Notes: generated by a model from the sequence alone, not told the origin. A DNA stretch of 45,647 nt from Streptomyces olivochromogenes (GCF_001514115.1 NZ_KQ948460.1:327477-373123), one strand, 5' to 3'; counted from the stretch's first letter, positions 24,343 to 33,192 are shown. Numbers and translations: made by a program.

Positions 24343-24368
24343 GAGTAGCGTGGAGACATCGAGAGTAC
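24343..24368 (+). promoter_or_regulatory. sigma-B-like promoter candidate upstream of DUF5994 gene 2
   Basis: GAGT, 16-bp spacer and GAGTAC, the same geometry as before copy 1 with one substitution in the -10 element (GAGTAC for GGGTAC). Confidence 0.45.
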
Positions 24369-24457
24369 TTCGCACATCGGCCGCCATGCCGGTGTCGTTC
24401 TCGGCGAGTGACGACACCGGGCCGCCCTGAACAGCGGCCAGGAGACAGGTGCGCGCG

Positions 24458-25063
24458 ATGTCCGCGACCACCGAACGAACCCCCTTGCGGATCGTGCCCT
24501 TCAGGGCCCCGACCGCTCGCCTCGCGCTGAAAACCGTGAGCACATCCCGAGGACCTCTCGACGGCGCCTGGTGGCCCCGCTCCCGGGACCTGGCGGACGA
24601 ACTCTCCGCCCTGGCCGACGTACTGGACCCCCTGTCCGGTCGGATCACCCGGATCGCCGTCAACGCGACGTACTGGCCTGCCATCCCGAGCAGGGTGCCC
24701 GTCAACGGACACGTGGTGAAGGTCCGTTGGTTCACGACGGAGCTGGACCCCCACAAGATCATGCTGCTGTCCCACACCACGGGCAGCTGGAACCTGCTGG
24801 TGATACCACCGGAGACCAACGCCCCGGCAGCCGCTCGTCTGATGGCCGCCGCGAGCGACAGCGCCGGCCCTCCGACGACCGCGAGCGCGCTCATGGCAGC
24901 GGAACACGCCCTCCACGGCGGTTCCACGACTGCCCTGGACCAGGATTCCGGGGAAAAGTGGGAGGACGAAGAGTGGGAGGACGGGGATGACACCTCCTCC
25001 TATCGGGCAGCTGCCGCCCGGCCGTGCCGCCTGACCACGGCGAACGCAGGTTCTCCTGACTAG
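24458..25063 (+). CDS. DUF5994 family protein (copy 2)
   Basis: A 201-aa paralogue of the preceding gene: LDGAWWPRSRDLADELSALA and PHKIMLLSHTTGSWNLLVIP. The C-terminal part is acidic (EKWEDEEWEDGDD). ATG 24458 and GTG 24449 are both possible; GGAGA lies at 24441. A tandem duplication including the leader is evident from the conserved GAGT...GTACTTCG and CGACACCGGGCCG blocks. Function is unknown. Confidence 0.8.
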   Translation: MSATTERTPLRIVPFRAPTARLALKTVSTSRGPLDGAWWPRSRDLADELSALADVLDPLSGRITRIAVNATYWPAIPSRVPVNGHVVKVRWFTTELDPHKIMLLSHTTGSWNLLVIPPETNAPAAARLMAAASDSAGPPTTASALMAAEHALHGGSTTALDQDSGEKWEDEEWEDGDDTSSYRAAAARPCRLTTANAGSPD

Positions 25064-25098
25064 GCCCGGAGTAGAGTGAAGTGAGGTGACAGGGACGA

Positions 25099-25383
25099 GT
25101 GGCGGCAATCATGGCAACACTGCGAGAGCGGAAGAACTACCGCGAAGCGATCATGAAAACGCTGTACGAGGCCACGGAAGGCAATCGCCTCCTTGGCGTC
25201 ACCGGGGCGAGGCTGCGTGACGATCTCCAGGTCCCTGAGCAGGATCTGGCCGCGGCGTGCGCGTATCTGGTGGGGGAAGAGCTCATCACCGTCGACTGGG
25301 CGCAGGGAAACACACCCTCGATGGTGATGTTGACGCATCGGGGGATCCGGCTCATGGAGGCCGAGGAGGAGGAACGCGGCTGA
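25099..25383 (+). CDS. small winged-helix-like hypothetical protein
   Basis: A 94-aa protein starting at GTG 25099 behind AGGGA (ATG 25111 is an alternative). The order of helices followed by LITVDWAQGNTPSMVMLTHR resembles a small winged-helix domain: REAIMKTLYEATEGN, then VTGARLRDDLQVPEQDLAAA, then a beta wing. It could bind DNA or protein. It follows the DUF5994 pair by 35 bp and converges on the PP2C phosphatase gene. Confidence 0.65.
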   Translation: MAAIMATLRERKNYREAIMKTLYEATEGNRLLGVTGARLRDDLQVPEQDLAAACAYLVGEELITVDWAQGNTPSMVMLTHRGIRLMEAEEEERG

Positions 25384-25463
25384 CGCGATCCGGGGCCGGT
25401 GCGCTCTTATGGCGTGGAGGGCCCGTTGGATTCAGGGCCGGCGGATGCCGATGCCGGCCGCGT

Positions 25464-25533
25464 TCGGCTGTCGGCTCGTCGGCTGTCGGCTGTCGGCTGT
25501 CGGCTGTCGGCTGTCGGCTGTCGGCTGTCGGCT
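25464..25533. repeat. heptanucleotide tandem repeat (TCGGCTG)n
   Basis: About ten units of TCGGCTG with one interruption near 25477. The array ends exactly at the stop codon of the PP2C phosphatase gene, in the convergent intergenic region, so it would form the start of that gene's 3' untranslated region. Confidence 0.95.
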
Positions 25534-26774
25534 CAGTCCAGGACGGCGAGGTGGTCGGCCGCACCTCCGCGCCATTCGATCAGGAAGAGGGTCGCGTCGT
25601 CGCTGGTGCGGCCGCCTCGTTGGCGCTTCAGGGTGTGGGAGAGTGAGCGCACCACCGCTCTTACTCCCTTCTCTCCGTGTCCCATGCGGTTGATCCAGTG
25701 GATGAGCTGTTCCTCGCCGAACTGTTCTTCGCCGGCCTCGTGCTCCTCGATCAGGCCGTCGGTGAAGCACAGCACTCGGTCGCCGCGCTGGAGCATCTGC
25801 TCACTGATCTGGGGATCTTCACCGCCGAAGCCGACCGGCAAGGTGGTCGGGCCCGTCAGCTGCCGGACGACCCGGTGGTCGCGGATCAGCAGCGGTGCGG
25901 GGTGACCGGCGTTGACCCACTGCAGGTGACCCGTCACGATGTTCAGACGCATCATCTGCGCGGTGACGAAATGGTCGGGCCCGAACTGCTCGGCGATCGC
26001 CCGATCCATGAACGCGTAGATCTCGGACAGGCCGATGTCGGAACGTCGGGCGTGCCGGTAGGCCCCGACGGCGACGGTCGCCATCGTGGCGGCGTCCAGA
26101 CCGTGGCCCATCGCGTCGACCATGGCGACGTGCAGGATGTCTTCGTTGAGGGCGTAGTCGAAGCTGTCGCCCGCGACGTTGTAGGCGGGCTCCAGGATTC
26201 CGGCGACCGCGACCTGCGGGATGGACATCGCCAGCGGCGGCAGCAGGGACCACTGGATCTCCGCGGCCACGCTCATCGGTTCACGGCGCCGGGCGAGGAA
26301 GAACTGGTCGGTGTAGCTGTGCTTGGTGACCAGCATGTCGGCGACCAGGCCGGCGAGCCTGCGTAGCAGCCGCCGGTCGTCGTCATCGACGGTGTCCAGG
26401 GTGAGGGCCATCACGCCCACCTGGTCGCTGCCGTCCAGCAACGGCAGATACATCCGGATGCCGTCGGCGTGCGGCACCTCGGCGATGGTCGCGTACAGGA
26501 AGGCCGTGCCGGCGGGAGAGTCGTCGATCGGCTCGGGCTCGCCCACCATCAGCCGCCGACCCGGTAGCGGCACCAGCACCAGTTGGGCGTAGTCCTGCAG
26601 CAGGATCGAGACGTCGCGGCCACCGACCCTGGCCACCTCTTCCGCGATCAGCGGGGCGATCAGCTGCGGCGGCATCTCGTGTGCCCGGTCCAGCAGCACC
26701 CCCAGCAGCCGCTCACCGAACCCTTCCGACCGGTCCACCAGGCCCTTGGCGGGCCGCCGCTCACCTTCCGCCAC
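25533..26774 (-). CDS. GAF-PP2C (SpoIIE-type) serine phosphatase
   Basis: A 413-aa protein: GAF-like sensor domain (about 20-160) followed by a SpoIIE-type PP2C phosphatase domain (about 180-405). Metal-binding motifs are visible: EPAYNVAGDSFDYALNE, VAMVDAMGHGLDAA and RVLCFTDGLIEEHEAGEEQF. Enzymes of this class dephosphorylate STAS anti-sigma antagonists in partner-switching circuits; a STAS gene lies 5.3 kb away. The GTG start at 26774 is preceded by GGGGG at about 8 nt. A heptanucleotide repeat abuts its stop codon. Confidence 0.9.
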   Translation of the reverse strand: MAEGERRPAKGLVDRSEGFGERLLGVLLDRAHEMPPQLIAPLIAEEVARVGGRDVSILLQDYAQLVLVPLPGRRLMVGEPEPIDDSPAGTAFLYATIAEVPHADGIRMYLPLLDGSDQVGVMALTLDTVDDDDRRLLRRLAGLVADMLVTKHSYTDQFFLARRREPMSVAAEIQWSLLPPLAMSIPQVAVAGILEPAYNVAGDSFDYALNEDILHVAMVDAMGHGLDAATMATVAVGAYRHARRSDIGLSEIYAFMDRAIAEQFGPDHFVTAQMMRLNIVTGHLQWVNAGHPAPLLIRDHRVVRQLTGPTTLPVGFGGEDPQISEQMLQRGDRVLCFTDGLIEEHEAGEEQFGEEQLIHWINRMGHGEKGVRAVVRSLSHTLKRQRGGRTSDDATLFLIEWRGGAADHLAVLD

Positions 26775-27040
26775 AGCCGCACCCCCGCATCGGCGCCTTC
26801 AAAGCCTCGGCCACCGTGTACCCGCTCGTCTCGTGCCGCGGATCCAACGCCCGCCCCGACGTCCTCGGGTCCATCCGGCAGTCACGGCGGATACGCTCGC
26901 CCCACTCACGTGATCTGTACACACGAGCTCCTGACGCGGCCGTGATCAACCCGCACAGAGTGACGCGGCCGACCGACCCGAGGAGCCCATTACGCCACAC
27001 GCGGCATGTCACACACGGTCAGGACAGATGGAGGACGAGG

Positions 27041-27778
27041 TCACCAGGGGATGATGCCGTCGTCCTCGAAGAACGAACCGGTCGGGCCGCCGTCGGGCAG
27101 TGTGGCGAGCCGGATCGCCGTGGCTGCGCCCTGCTCGGGAGTGCGGGGTCCGTGGAATCCGGTGAAGTCGGTCGCGACCAGGCCCGGGCAGGCCGCGTTG
27201 ATCAGGATGTTCGTACCGGCGAACTGCCGGGCGTACTGCACGGTGACGGCGTTGAGGAACGACTTCGACGGCGAGTAGGCCGCCATGACGGGGCCGATCT
27301 CGATGTCCGGGTCCGCCTGCCGGGTCAGCGAGCCGACAGCACTGGAGACGTTGACGATGCGTGGCGACGTCGAGCGCCGCAGCAGCGGCAGCATCGCGTT
27401 GGTCACCCGGATGACACCGATGACGTTGGTCTCCACGACCGTGCGGACCACGTCGAGGTCGAGCGTGGTCGGGTCCTGCACCCACCCCGGCCCCGCCTCG
27501 CCCGAGATGCCGGCGTTGTTGACCAGGACGTCCAGGCGCCCGGCCTGCCGTTCGACCAGTTCCGCGGCATCGGTGACGCTCTGGTCGCCGGTCACGTCCA
27601 GCGGCACCGCGAACGCGTCCACCCCGGCGGCGCGCAGCTTCTCGACGGCACTCTCACGCCGGGCCTCGTCGCGGGCCCCCACGCCCACGCGGTGGCCGAG
27701 GGCGCCCAGCCCGGCCGCAATTTCGTACCCGATTCCCTTGTTCGCGCCGGTCACCAGCGCGATCTTCGTTTCGCTCAT
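27041..27778 (-). CDS. short-chain dehydrogenase/reductase (SDR)
   Basis: A 245-aa NAD(P)-dependent oxidoreductase. It has the classical SDR features: TGANKGIG cofactor motif (about 10-17), DVLVNNAGISGE, VNVSSAVGSL with the catalytic Ser, and YSPSK (Tyr-x3-Lys). ATG 27778 is the natural start; an extension to 27832 does not look like protein. It is divergent from a LysR-type regulator gene with a shared 87-bp promoter region containing a perfect inverted repeat, so it is probably the target of that regulator. The substrate is unknown. Confidence 0.92.
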   Translation of the reverse strand: MSETKIALVTGANKGIGYEIAAGLGALGHRVGVGARDEARRESAVEKLRAAGVDAFAVPLDVTGDQSVTDAAELVERQAGRLDVLVNNAGISGEAGPGWVQDPTTLDLDVVRTVVETNVIGVIRVTNAMLPLLRRSTSPRIVNVSSAVGSLTRQADPDIEIGPVMAAYSPSKSFLNAVTVQYARQFAGTNILINAACPGLVATDFTGFHGPRTPEQGAATAIRLATLPDGGPTGSFFEDDGIIPW

Positions 27779-27833
27779 GCCGTTGATGTTCGCTCGCGGA
27801 CGGGCGGTGCATCCAACACCCATACGGTGCACT

Positions 27834-27854
27834 GTGATACCCGGTAGGTATCAC
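27834..27854. promoter_or_regulatory. palindromic operator candidate between SDR and LysR genes
   Basis: GTGATACC-CGGTA-GGTATCAC, a perfect 8-bp inverted repeat with a 5-bp spacer. It lies in the divergent promoter region, where a LysR regulator would be expected to bind. Confidence 0.65.
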
Positions 27855-27865
27855 TGAAGTATGTT

Positions 27866-28734
27866 GTGGCCGTGGACACCTTGGAGACCCGCGAGTTGAG
27901 GTACTTCGTGGCCGTCGCCGAGGAACTGCACTTCGGCCGCGCCGCCGAGCGCCTCGGCATGGCCCAGCCACCGCTGTCCCGGGCGATCCAGCAGCTCGAG
28001 CGGCGCATCGGCGTCCCCCTGCTGGAACGTAACCGCCGCGGCGTCTGTCTGACCGGTGCCGGAGAGGTGCTGCTGCACGAGGGCCGGGCAGCCCTCGACG
28101 CGACCACCGCCGCCGCTCGCCGCACCCGTCGCGCCGGTGGCGCCGACAGTCCGGGCGGCTCCCGCAATCGCCTGGTGCTGGCGCTGAAGGCCGCCTGGTC
28201 TCACGAGCTGCTGCAGAAGCTTCTCGACGCCTACGCGGCCGAGCCCGATGCCGCCGAGATCGAGGTGCTGCCGTGCGGCATGTGTGAGCAGGAAGGGATG
28301 CTGCGCGACGGCCGTGCTGATGTGGCGCTCATGCACGCGCCGTTCAACTCCCTCACCGGGTTCGACAGCGAGGAACTGATGACCGAGGGGCAGATCGCCA
28401 TCCTGCCCGCAGGTCATCCCTCGCCGGGCGCAAGACCCTGTCCCTGGCCGACATCAGCGACGTCCCCGATCTTCCGCTCGCCCGCTGGCCCCGCCACGGC
28501 ACGTATCGACCCGGCCCGGGCCCCGAGATCCACAACCAGACACAGCTGGCCCAGCTGATCGCCCTCGGACGCACCGTGGCCGTCTTCCCCGACTCCGCCC
28601 GCGCCTGGCTGTGGACCGAGCACACCGCCGTCCCCCTGACAGACGCACCCCCCGTCGTCACCCACATCGCGTGGCCCGCGCACAGCCGCTCCCTCGCCCT
28701 CGCCGGGCTGATCCGCACGGCCGCACGCCTATGA
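27866..28734 (+). pseudogene. LysR-family transcription regulator, frameshifted
   Basis: The first about 185 codons encode an N-terminal LysR HTH (ELRYFVAVAEELHFGRAAER, then QPPLSRAIQQLERRIG) and the first part of the effector-binding domain. At 28418-28421 the sequence reads CATCCCTCGCC; adding one C would restore HPLAGRKTLSLADIS and the rest of the domain to a stop at 28734 (ending SLALAGLIRTAARL). Without it the frame ends at 28558 as unrelated sequence. Either it is a recent single-base deletion in a C run or an assembly error. It is divergent from the SDR gene. Start: GTG 27866 or GTG 27872. Confidence 0.85.
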
Positions 28735-28868
28735 CCCGCTCTCGCCTTCCATCACCGGCGTACGAGCGACCCGCCTTCTTCGCCGGTCGGGCGGCTACCG
28801 ACTCGTCCCTGCCGCTCGTTCGGCTCGCCTGCGCAAGCCGCCTCCCGCACAAGCCACTCCTCACCCCG

Positions 28869-28897
28869 TAGGTCATGCACAGGTAAAATGCTAGGAT
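28869..28897 (+). promoter_or_regulatory. promoter candidate upstream of the secreted FG-GAP-like protein
   Basis: TAGGTC, a 17-bp spacer and TAGGAT, with the -10 matching the Streptomyces housekeeping consensus, about 115 bp before the start codon. Confidence 0.4.
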
Positions 28898-29013
28898 CCG
28901 GCCACTTGCCTGGGGGGCGGAACGTCAGCTGTGCCGCGGGTCCTTGACCTGCGGTTCAACGGCGCGCGCAGGTCTCTCCAAGCCTTCGCCCACCGTCCTT
29001 GGAGAGGTTCTGA

Positions 29014-32000
29014 ATGGGCAGACGTGCGCTCGTACGAGGTGCCACCGCCGCAACCGTTTCCTTCACACTGGCTCTCGGCCTCAGCTCGCTGACGGTCGGC
29101 AGCGCGCACGGTGAAACGGTCACCGGAGAGGTGGTCGTACCGGCCGCCACGGCCATGGTTCCCCGGACGGGCCTGCTGAGCGCGGGGACCTCGGGGTTCC
29201 TCCGGTACGAGGAGGGGCGGGGCCAGCTCTGGACGACGTACGACGGTGTCGACACGGTCGTCGACGCGTCGGGCACGGACGCGTACGGCGTCACGAGTGC
29301 CGGCGCCGGCTCGGACGTCGTCGCCCGCTATGACACCTCCGCCAGGACCGTGACGCTGCGGAACATGACGTCCGGCCAGGTCAGTACCGTCGAACTGCCC
29401 GACGGTTACGCGTACTTCAGCACGCTCGGGTCGACGGTCGTCACGACGGCGGGAACCCCGGGCACCGACTCCGTGTGGCATCTGCTGGACGCGCGGGCCG
29501 ACGGCTCCGTCGCCGACCGCACGGTGCAGGGCGTCCCCTCCGGCGTCTATCTGGAGTCCGCCGCGGGGCTGGGCGACGCGCACGGGCAGGTCGTGCAGTA
29601 CCGCAAGGGCGACGACGACGTCACCGGCTGGCTCGACATCGAGCAGGGGCGCTTCACCGCCCTGCCGTACACCGTGCGGGCGTGGTACTACCTGGTCGCG
29701 CTCAGCCCCACCCACCTGGTGTGGTGCGAGGACGGCACCCTGCACGTCGCCTCCCGCCAGAACCCGGCCGCCGCCGTACGGACCGTGCGGGTCGGCGAGA
29801 TCTCGCAGGTGCTGGGCCTGGTCGGCGACAACGTCATCGTGTCCCGGTACGACTCCTCCCTGGGCCAGAACGACACCTACCGCGCGGTCTCGCGGGTCGA
29901 GGCCGTCCCGCTCGACGGCTCCGCGCCGCGCACGCTGCTGGCCAGGACGTCACGACAGGCCATGCCTACTCCGGACGGCGGGCTGCTGGTCGCGGGCGGC
30001 GCCGACACGGACCACTGGGGTGTCTCCCTCATCGAGTCCGCCGCGGGCGGCGCGGTCACCGTGCGCCGGATCGCGGACGCGTACCCGACGCGGACCGCCC
30101 GCACGGTCTCCCAGCTGACCCTCGCCCAGGGGCGGTTGACCACCGTGGAGACAGACCCCGTGGGCGACTGGTCGTATCTCCACACCCGTGAGACCGGCGT
30201 GGCCTACTCCCCCACGGCGGGGGCACGCACCACCCGCGGCCGTATCAAACTGGAGGACTTCTCGGGCAGCCGCCCGCGTCTCCTCGACACCGGCGACGGC
30301 CGGACGGTCATCTCCGGCTACGGCACGAGCGCCGCCCAGCAGCCCCAGCTCCTCGGCGCCGACCGGTCGCTGCCCGGCACCCGGATCGACAGCTCCCGCA
30401 GCTACCGGAACGCGACCGCCGCGAGCGGCCGTTTCGCCGCGCTGACCAGGCCGTACGACAGCAAGGGAGTGGCGGAGACCCGGGTCGTCGACCTCGACTC
30501 CGGGCGCACGGTGTACACGACGACGGACAGCGTGCGGGCGATCTGGGGCACCACCGTGTGGGTGATGTCCGGCAACGACACCGTGGTCCCCTACGACCTG
30601 CTGACCGGGAAGCAGGGCGAGCCGGTGTGGTTCGGGCGCGGCTGCCTGCTGAACGACTTCCAGGCGGTCGGCCGGTGGCTGCTGTGGAACTGCGTGCTCA
30701 ACTCGGAGGGGCAGGGCGTCTACGACACCGTCACCAAGCGGAACCTGACGCTCGCGGGCTCCGACTGGGAGCAGGCGCAGCTCGGTGACGGCTTCGTCGC
30801 GACCGTCGAGGCCGGGCAGTTGAAGGTGATCGACGTCCGCGGCGGGACGGCCGTGTCGCACACCGCCGGGACGTTCGAGGGGAACGCCTGGGACGTCGAC
30901 CCGTACACCGGCGTGATCGCCCAGCTCCGCTCCGACAACGCCATCCGCCTGACCTCCAGTGACGTCCCCGTCTCCGCCCTCGTCCAGCGCGACGCCACCG
31001 TCGCCGCCTCGGTGGACGTCAAGGGCGGCGCCACGCAGTGGAGCCCGAAGTGGTGGCTGAACAAGCCCACGGCCTCCTGGAAGCTCGTGATCGGCAACAA
31101 GGCCACCGGTGCGGCCGTCCGCACCCTCTCCGGCGGTCCGGCGCGCGGTGTGGTGACCCCGGCGTGGAACGGCAAGGACGGCTCCGGCCGGCTGGTGCCC
31201 AACGGCGCCTACACCTGGACGCTGACCGTCGCCCCCGCGGACGGACAGGGCGCGGCGCTGACGAAGACGGGCACGGTCAAGGTCACCGGAGCCGCCGCGG
31301 TCCGCCGCGACTTCGTCGGGTCGGACGGCTTCGGCGAGCTGATGACGCTGAACGGCTCGGGTGGGCTGACGTACCAGTACGGGACGGGCAAGGGCACCTT
31401 CACCGGGAAGCTGACCGGGAGCGGCTGGGCGACATCGATCAAGGCCGTGCCCTTCGGCGACCTGAGCGGTGACCGCTGCAACGACGTGCTCGTCCGGTTC
31501 AGCAGCGGTGCGTTGCGCGCCTACCGGCCCGCGTGCGGGCCGGCGGTGACGCCTTCCACCGCGTACACCTCGCTGGGCAGCAGCGGCTGGCAGCAGTACG
31601 ACGTGCTGACCGCGCCCGGTGACGTGAGTGGTGACGGCCGACCGGACCTGATCGCCCGCAACACCTCCACCGGCACCGTCTACCTGTACAAGGGCACCAG
31701 CGACGGGAAACTCTCCGCCCGCGTCAAGCTCTACGCCGACTGGAAGACGTACAAGAAGATCGTGGGCGCCGGTGATCTGAACGGCGACGGCATCGGTGAT
31801 CTCCTCGCGCAGGACAAGGCGAACAACCTGTACCGCTACGACGGCACCGGCAAGGGCACTTTCAAGTCGCGCGTGAAGCTGTTCGCCAACTGGGGCGGCT
31901 CGTACAACGCGATCGTCGGCGTCGGGGACATCACGGGTGACGGCAGAGCGGACATCGTCTCCCGCGACACCTCCGGCGCCGTCTGGCGCAACAACGGCAA

Positions 32001-32070
32001 CGGCAAGGGCTCCTTCGGCGGCCGTACGAAGATCGCCACCGGCTGGCAGGGATACAAGGGCTTGCTCTGA
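29014..32070 (+). CDS. large secreted protein with FlgD-like Ig domain and FG-GAP/VCBS-like repeats
   Basis: A 1018-aa exported protein. ATG 29014 follows GGAGAGG and a signal peptide (MGRRALVRGATAATVSF, then ALGLSSLTVGSAHG). Residues about 45-680 look like a WD/PQQ-type beta-propeller region without clear motifs. Around 700-755 lies a FlgD-like Ig segment (TPAWNGKDGSGRLVPNGAYT). The last about 250 residues hold calcium-binding-type repeats: GDLSGDRCNDVLVR, GDVSGDGRPDLIAR, GDLNGDGIGDLLAQ and GDITGDGRADIVSR. It is probably an extracellular carbohydrate-binding or surface protein. No catalytic motif is seen. Confidence 0.85.
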   Translation: MGRRALVRGATAATVSFTLALGLSSLTVGSAHGETVTGEVVVPAATAMVPRTGLLSAGTSGFLRYEEGRGQLWTTYDGVDTVVDASGTDAYGVTSAGAGSDVVARYDTSARTVTLRNMTSGQVSTVELPDGYAYFSTLGSTVVTTAGTPGTDSVWHLLDARADGSVADRTVQGVPSGVYLESAAGLGDAHGQVVQYRKGDDDVTGWLDIEQGRFTALPYTVRAWYYLVALSPTHLVWCEDGTLHVASRQNPAAAVRTVRVGEISQVLGLVGDNVIVSRYDSSLGQNDTYRAVSRVEAVPLDGSAPRTLLARTSRQAMPTPDGGLLVAGGADTDHWGVSLIESAAGGAVTVRRIADAYPTRTARTVSQLTLAQGRLTTVETDPVGDWSYLHTRETGVAYSPTAGARTTRGRIKLEDFSGSRPRLLDTGDGRTVISGYGTSAAQQPQLLGADRSLPGTRIDSSRSYRNATAASGRFAALTRPYDSKGVAETRVVDLDSGRTVYTTTDSVRAIWGTTVWVMSGNDTVVPYDLLTGKQGEPVWFGRGCLLNDFQAVGRWLLWNCVLNSEGQGVYDTVTKRNLTLAGSDWEQAQLGDGFVATVEAGQLKVIDVRGGTAVSHTAGTFEGNAWDVDPYTGVIAQLRSDNAIRLTSSDVPVSALVQRDATVAASVDVKGGATQWSPKWWLNKPTASWKLVIGNKATGAAVRTLSGGPARGVVTPAWNGKDGSGRLVPNGAYTWTLTVAPADGQGAALTKTGTVKVTGAAAVRRDFVGSDGFGELMTLNGSGGLTYQYGTGKGTFTGKLTGSGWATSIKAVPFGDLSGDRCNDVLVRFSSGALRAYRPACGPAVTPSTAYTSLGSSGWQQYDVLTAPGDVSGDGRPDLIARNTSTGTVYLYKGTSDGKLSARVKLYADWKTYKKIVGAGDLNGDGIGDLLAQDKANNLYRYDGTGKGTFKSRVKLFANWGGSYNAIVGVGDITGDGRADIVSRDTSGAVWRNNGNGKGSFGGRTKIATGWQGYKGLL

Positions 32071-32238
32071 GCCGGCCCTCGACGTGCGACGGGAAGCGGC
32101 CGTGACGCGAGGCGGCGCATCGGCCAACTGCTTTGTACAGCCCGTGTGTTGCTGTGTCACGGCTGTGCTACCGCGGTGTCCTGAAGGGAAGACGGACGTG
32201 GCCTACGGGCTCCGGGGCCCCACATAGTGATCACAGAG

Positions 32239-32271
32239 CGGGGAACCGGCGGCAACGCCGCTGGTTCCCCG
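32239..32271 (+). other. strong hairpin in the leader of the lipoprotein gene
   Basis: CGGGGAACC/GGTTCCCCG stem with an inner GGCG/CGCC pairing, 14 bp before the ribosome-binding site of the downstream gene. It could be a terminator for the upstream gene or an mRNA-stability or attenuation element. Confidence 0.55.
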
Positions 32272-32298
32272 CCACCGCCGCCTCGGAAGGAACCTCCC

Positions 32299-33165
32299 GT
32301 GATGAACCGCCACCTGCGCAAGGCCGCCGTCGCCGCCGCCGCGATCACCGCCGGACTGCTGATGACGGCGTGCCAGAACGGAACCGCCGACAGCTCGTCC
32401 GGCAAGAGCGGAGCGGACGCGTCGCCGGTCGCGGAGAAGGCGTCGGACGCCAAGAACTCCAAGGGTGTCAGCGGGTCGTTCAAGAACGGCGAGGTCACCT
32501 ATCTCGCCCCGGGCAAGTACATCGTGTCCGTACCGGGCAAGGGCGACCAGCAGTTCTGGGTCGCCGGCGACACCGAGGTCTACGGCGTCGGCACGATATG
32601 CGGCGACGCGAGCTCCAAGGTGGACGCGCCCTGCACACTGGACCAGTTGGAGGCGGCGACCAAGAAGGGTGCCGTGAACGCCGACGTGGAGATGAAGAAC
32701 GGTGTCGCGAGCCTGGTGACGGAGCGGCGCGCCGCCCAGCAGGACTCCGGGTCCGAGGCGGGATCCGGGTCCTCCGGCTCATCGTCCGGCTCCGCCTCCG
32801 GCTCGTCGTCCGGCTCCAACTCCGGTTCGTCGTCCGGCTCCGGCTCCGGTTCGTCGTCCGGCTCCAACTCCCGCGAGACCGTCGTCGAGGGCATCGACGA
32901 GGGCAAGGGTGTCAACGGAACCTGGTTCGGCAACGTCTCCTACCTGGCGCCGGGCAAGTACACGGTCTCCGACCTGAAGGGCACCGAGCAGCAGTTCCTC
33001 GTCGCCGAGGACACCAAGATCCTTGGATACGACGACATCTGCTCGGGTGAGGACGGCGAGATGCAGTGCACCGAGGGCGAACTGGAGACGGCCGCCAAGA
33101 AGGGCTTCAGCGCCGAGGTCGTGATCAGCAACGGCATCGCGACGACCATCCGCGACGACCACTGA
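32299..33165 (+). CDS. lipoprotein with an internally duplicated domain
   Basis: A 288-aa predicted lipoprotein. The GTG at 32299 lies 8 nt after GGAAGG and gives a signal sequence ending in a lipobox-like LLMTAC. Two similar domains of about 75 residues follow: VTYLAPGKYIVSVPG...QQFWVAGDTEVYG...CTLDQLEAATKKG and VSYLAPGKYTVSDLK...QQFLVAEDTKILG...CTEGELETAAKKG. They are joined by a Ser/Gly linker of about 50 residues. Each domain has a Cys pair that could form a disulfide. Function is unknown; the protein should be anchored outside the membrane. Confidence 0.8.
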   Translation: MMNRHLRKAAVAAAAITAGLLMTACQNGTADSSSGKSGADASPVAEKASDAKNSKGVSGSFKNGEVTYLAPGKYIVSVPGKGDQQFWVAGDTEVYGVGTICGDASSKVDAPCTLDQLEAATKKGAVNADVEMKNGVASLVTERRAAQQDSGSEAGSGSSGSSSGSASGSSSGSNSGSSSGSGSGSSSGSNSRETVVEGIDEGKGVNGTWFGNVSYLAPGKYTVSDLKGTEQQFLVAEDTKILGYDDICSGEDGEMQCTEGELETAAKKGFSAEVVISNGIATTIRDDH

Positions 33166-33192
33166 GCCGCAGGGCCGGCCAAGTCCAGAGAG

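Noticed and set aside
25464..25533. CRISPR array
   Set aside because: The units are contiguous 7-mers without spacers; it is a simple tandem repeat. No other array or cas gene was seen.
29950..32160. 736-codon minus-strand frame antisense to the FG-GAP-like protein
   Set aside because: Shadow frame; the plus-strand gene has a signal peptide, a ribosome-binding site and recognisable repeats.
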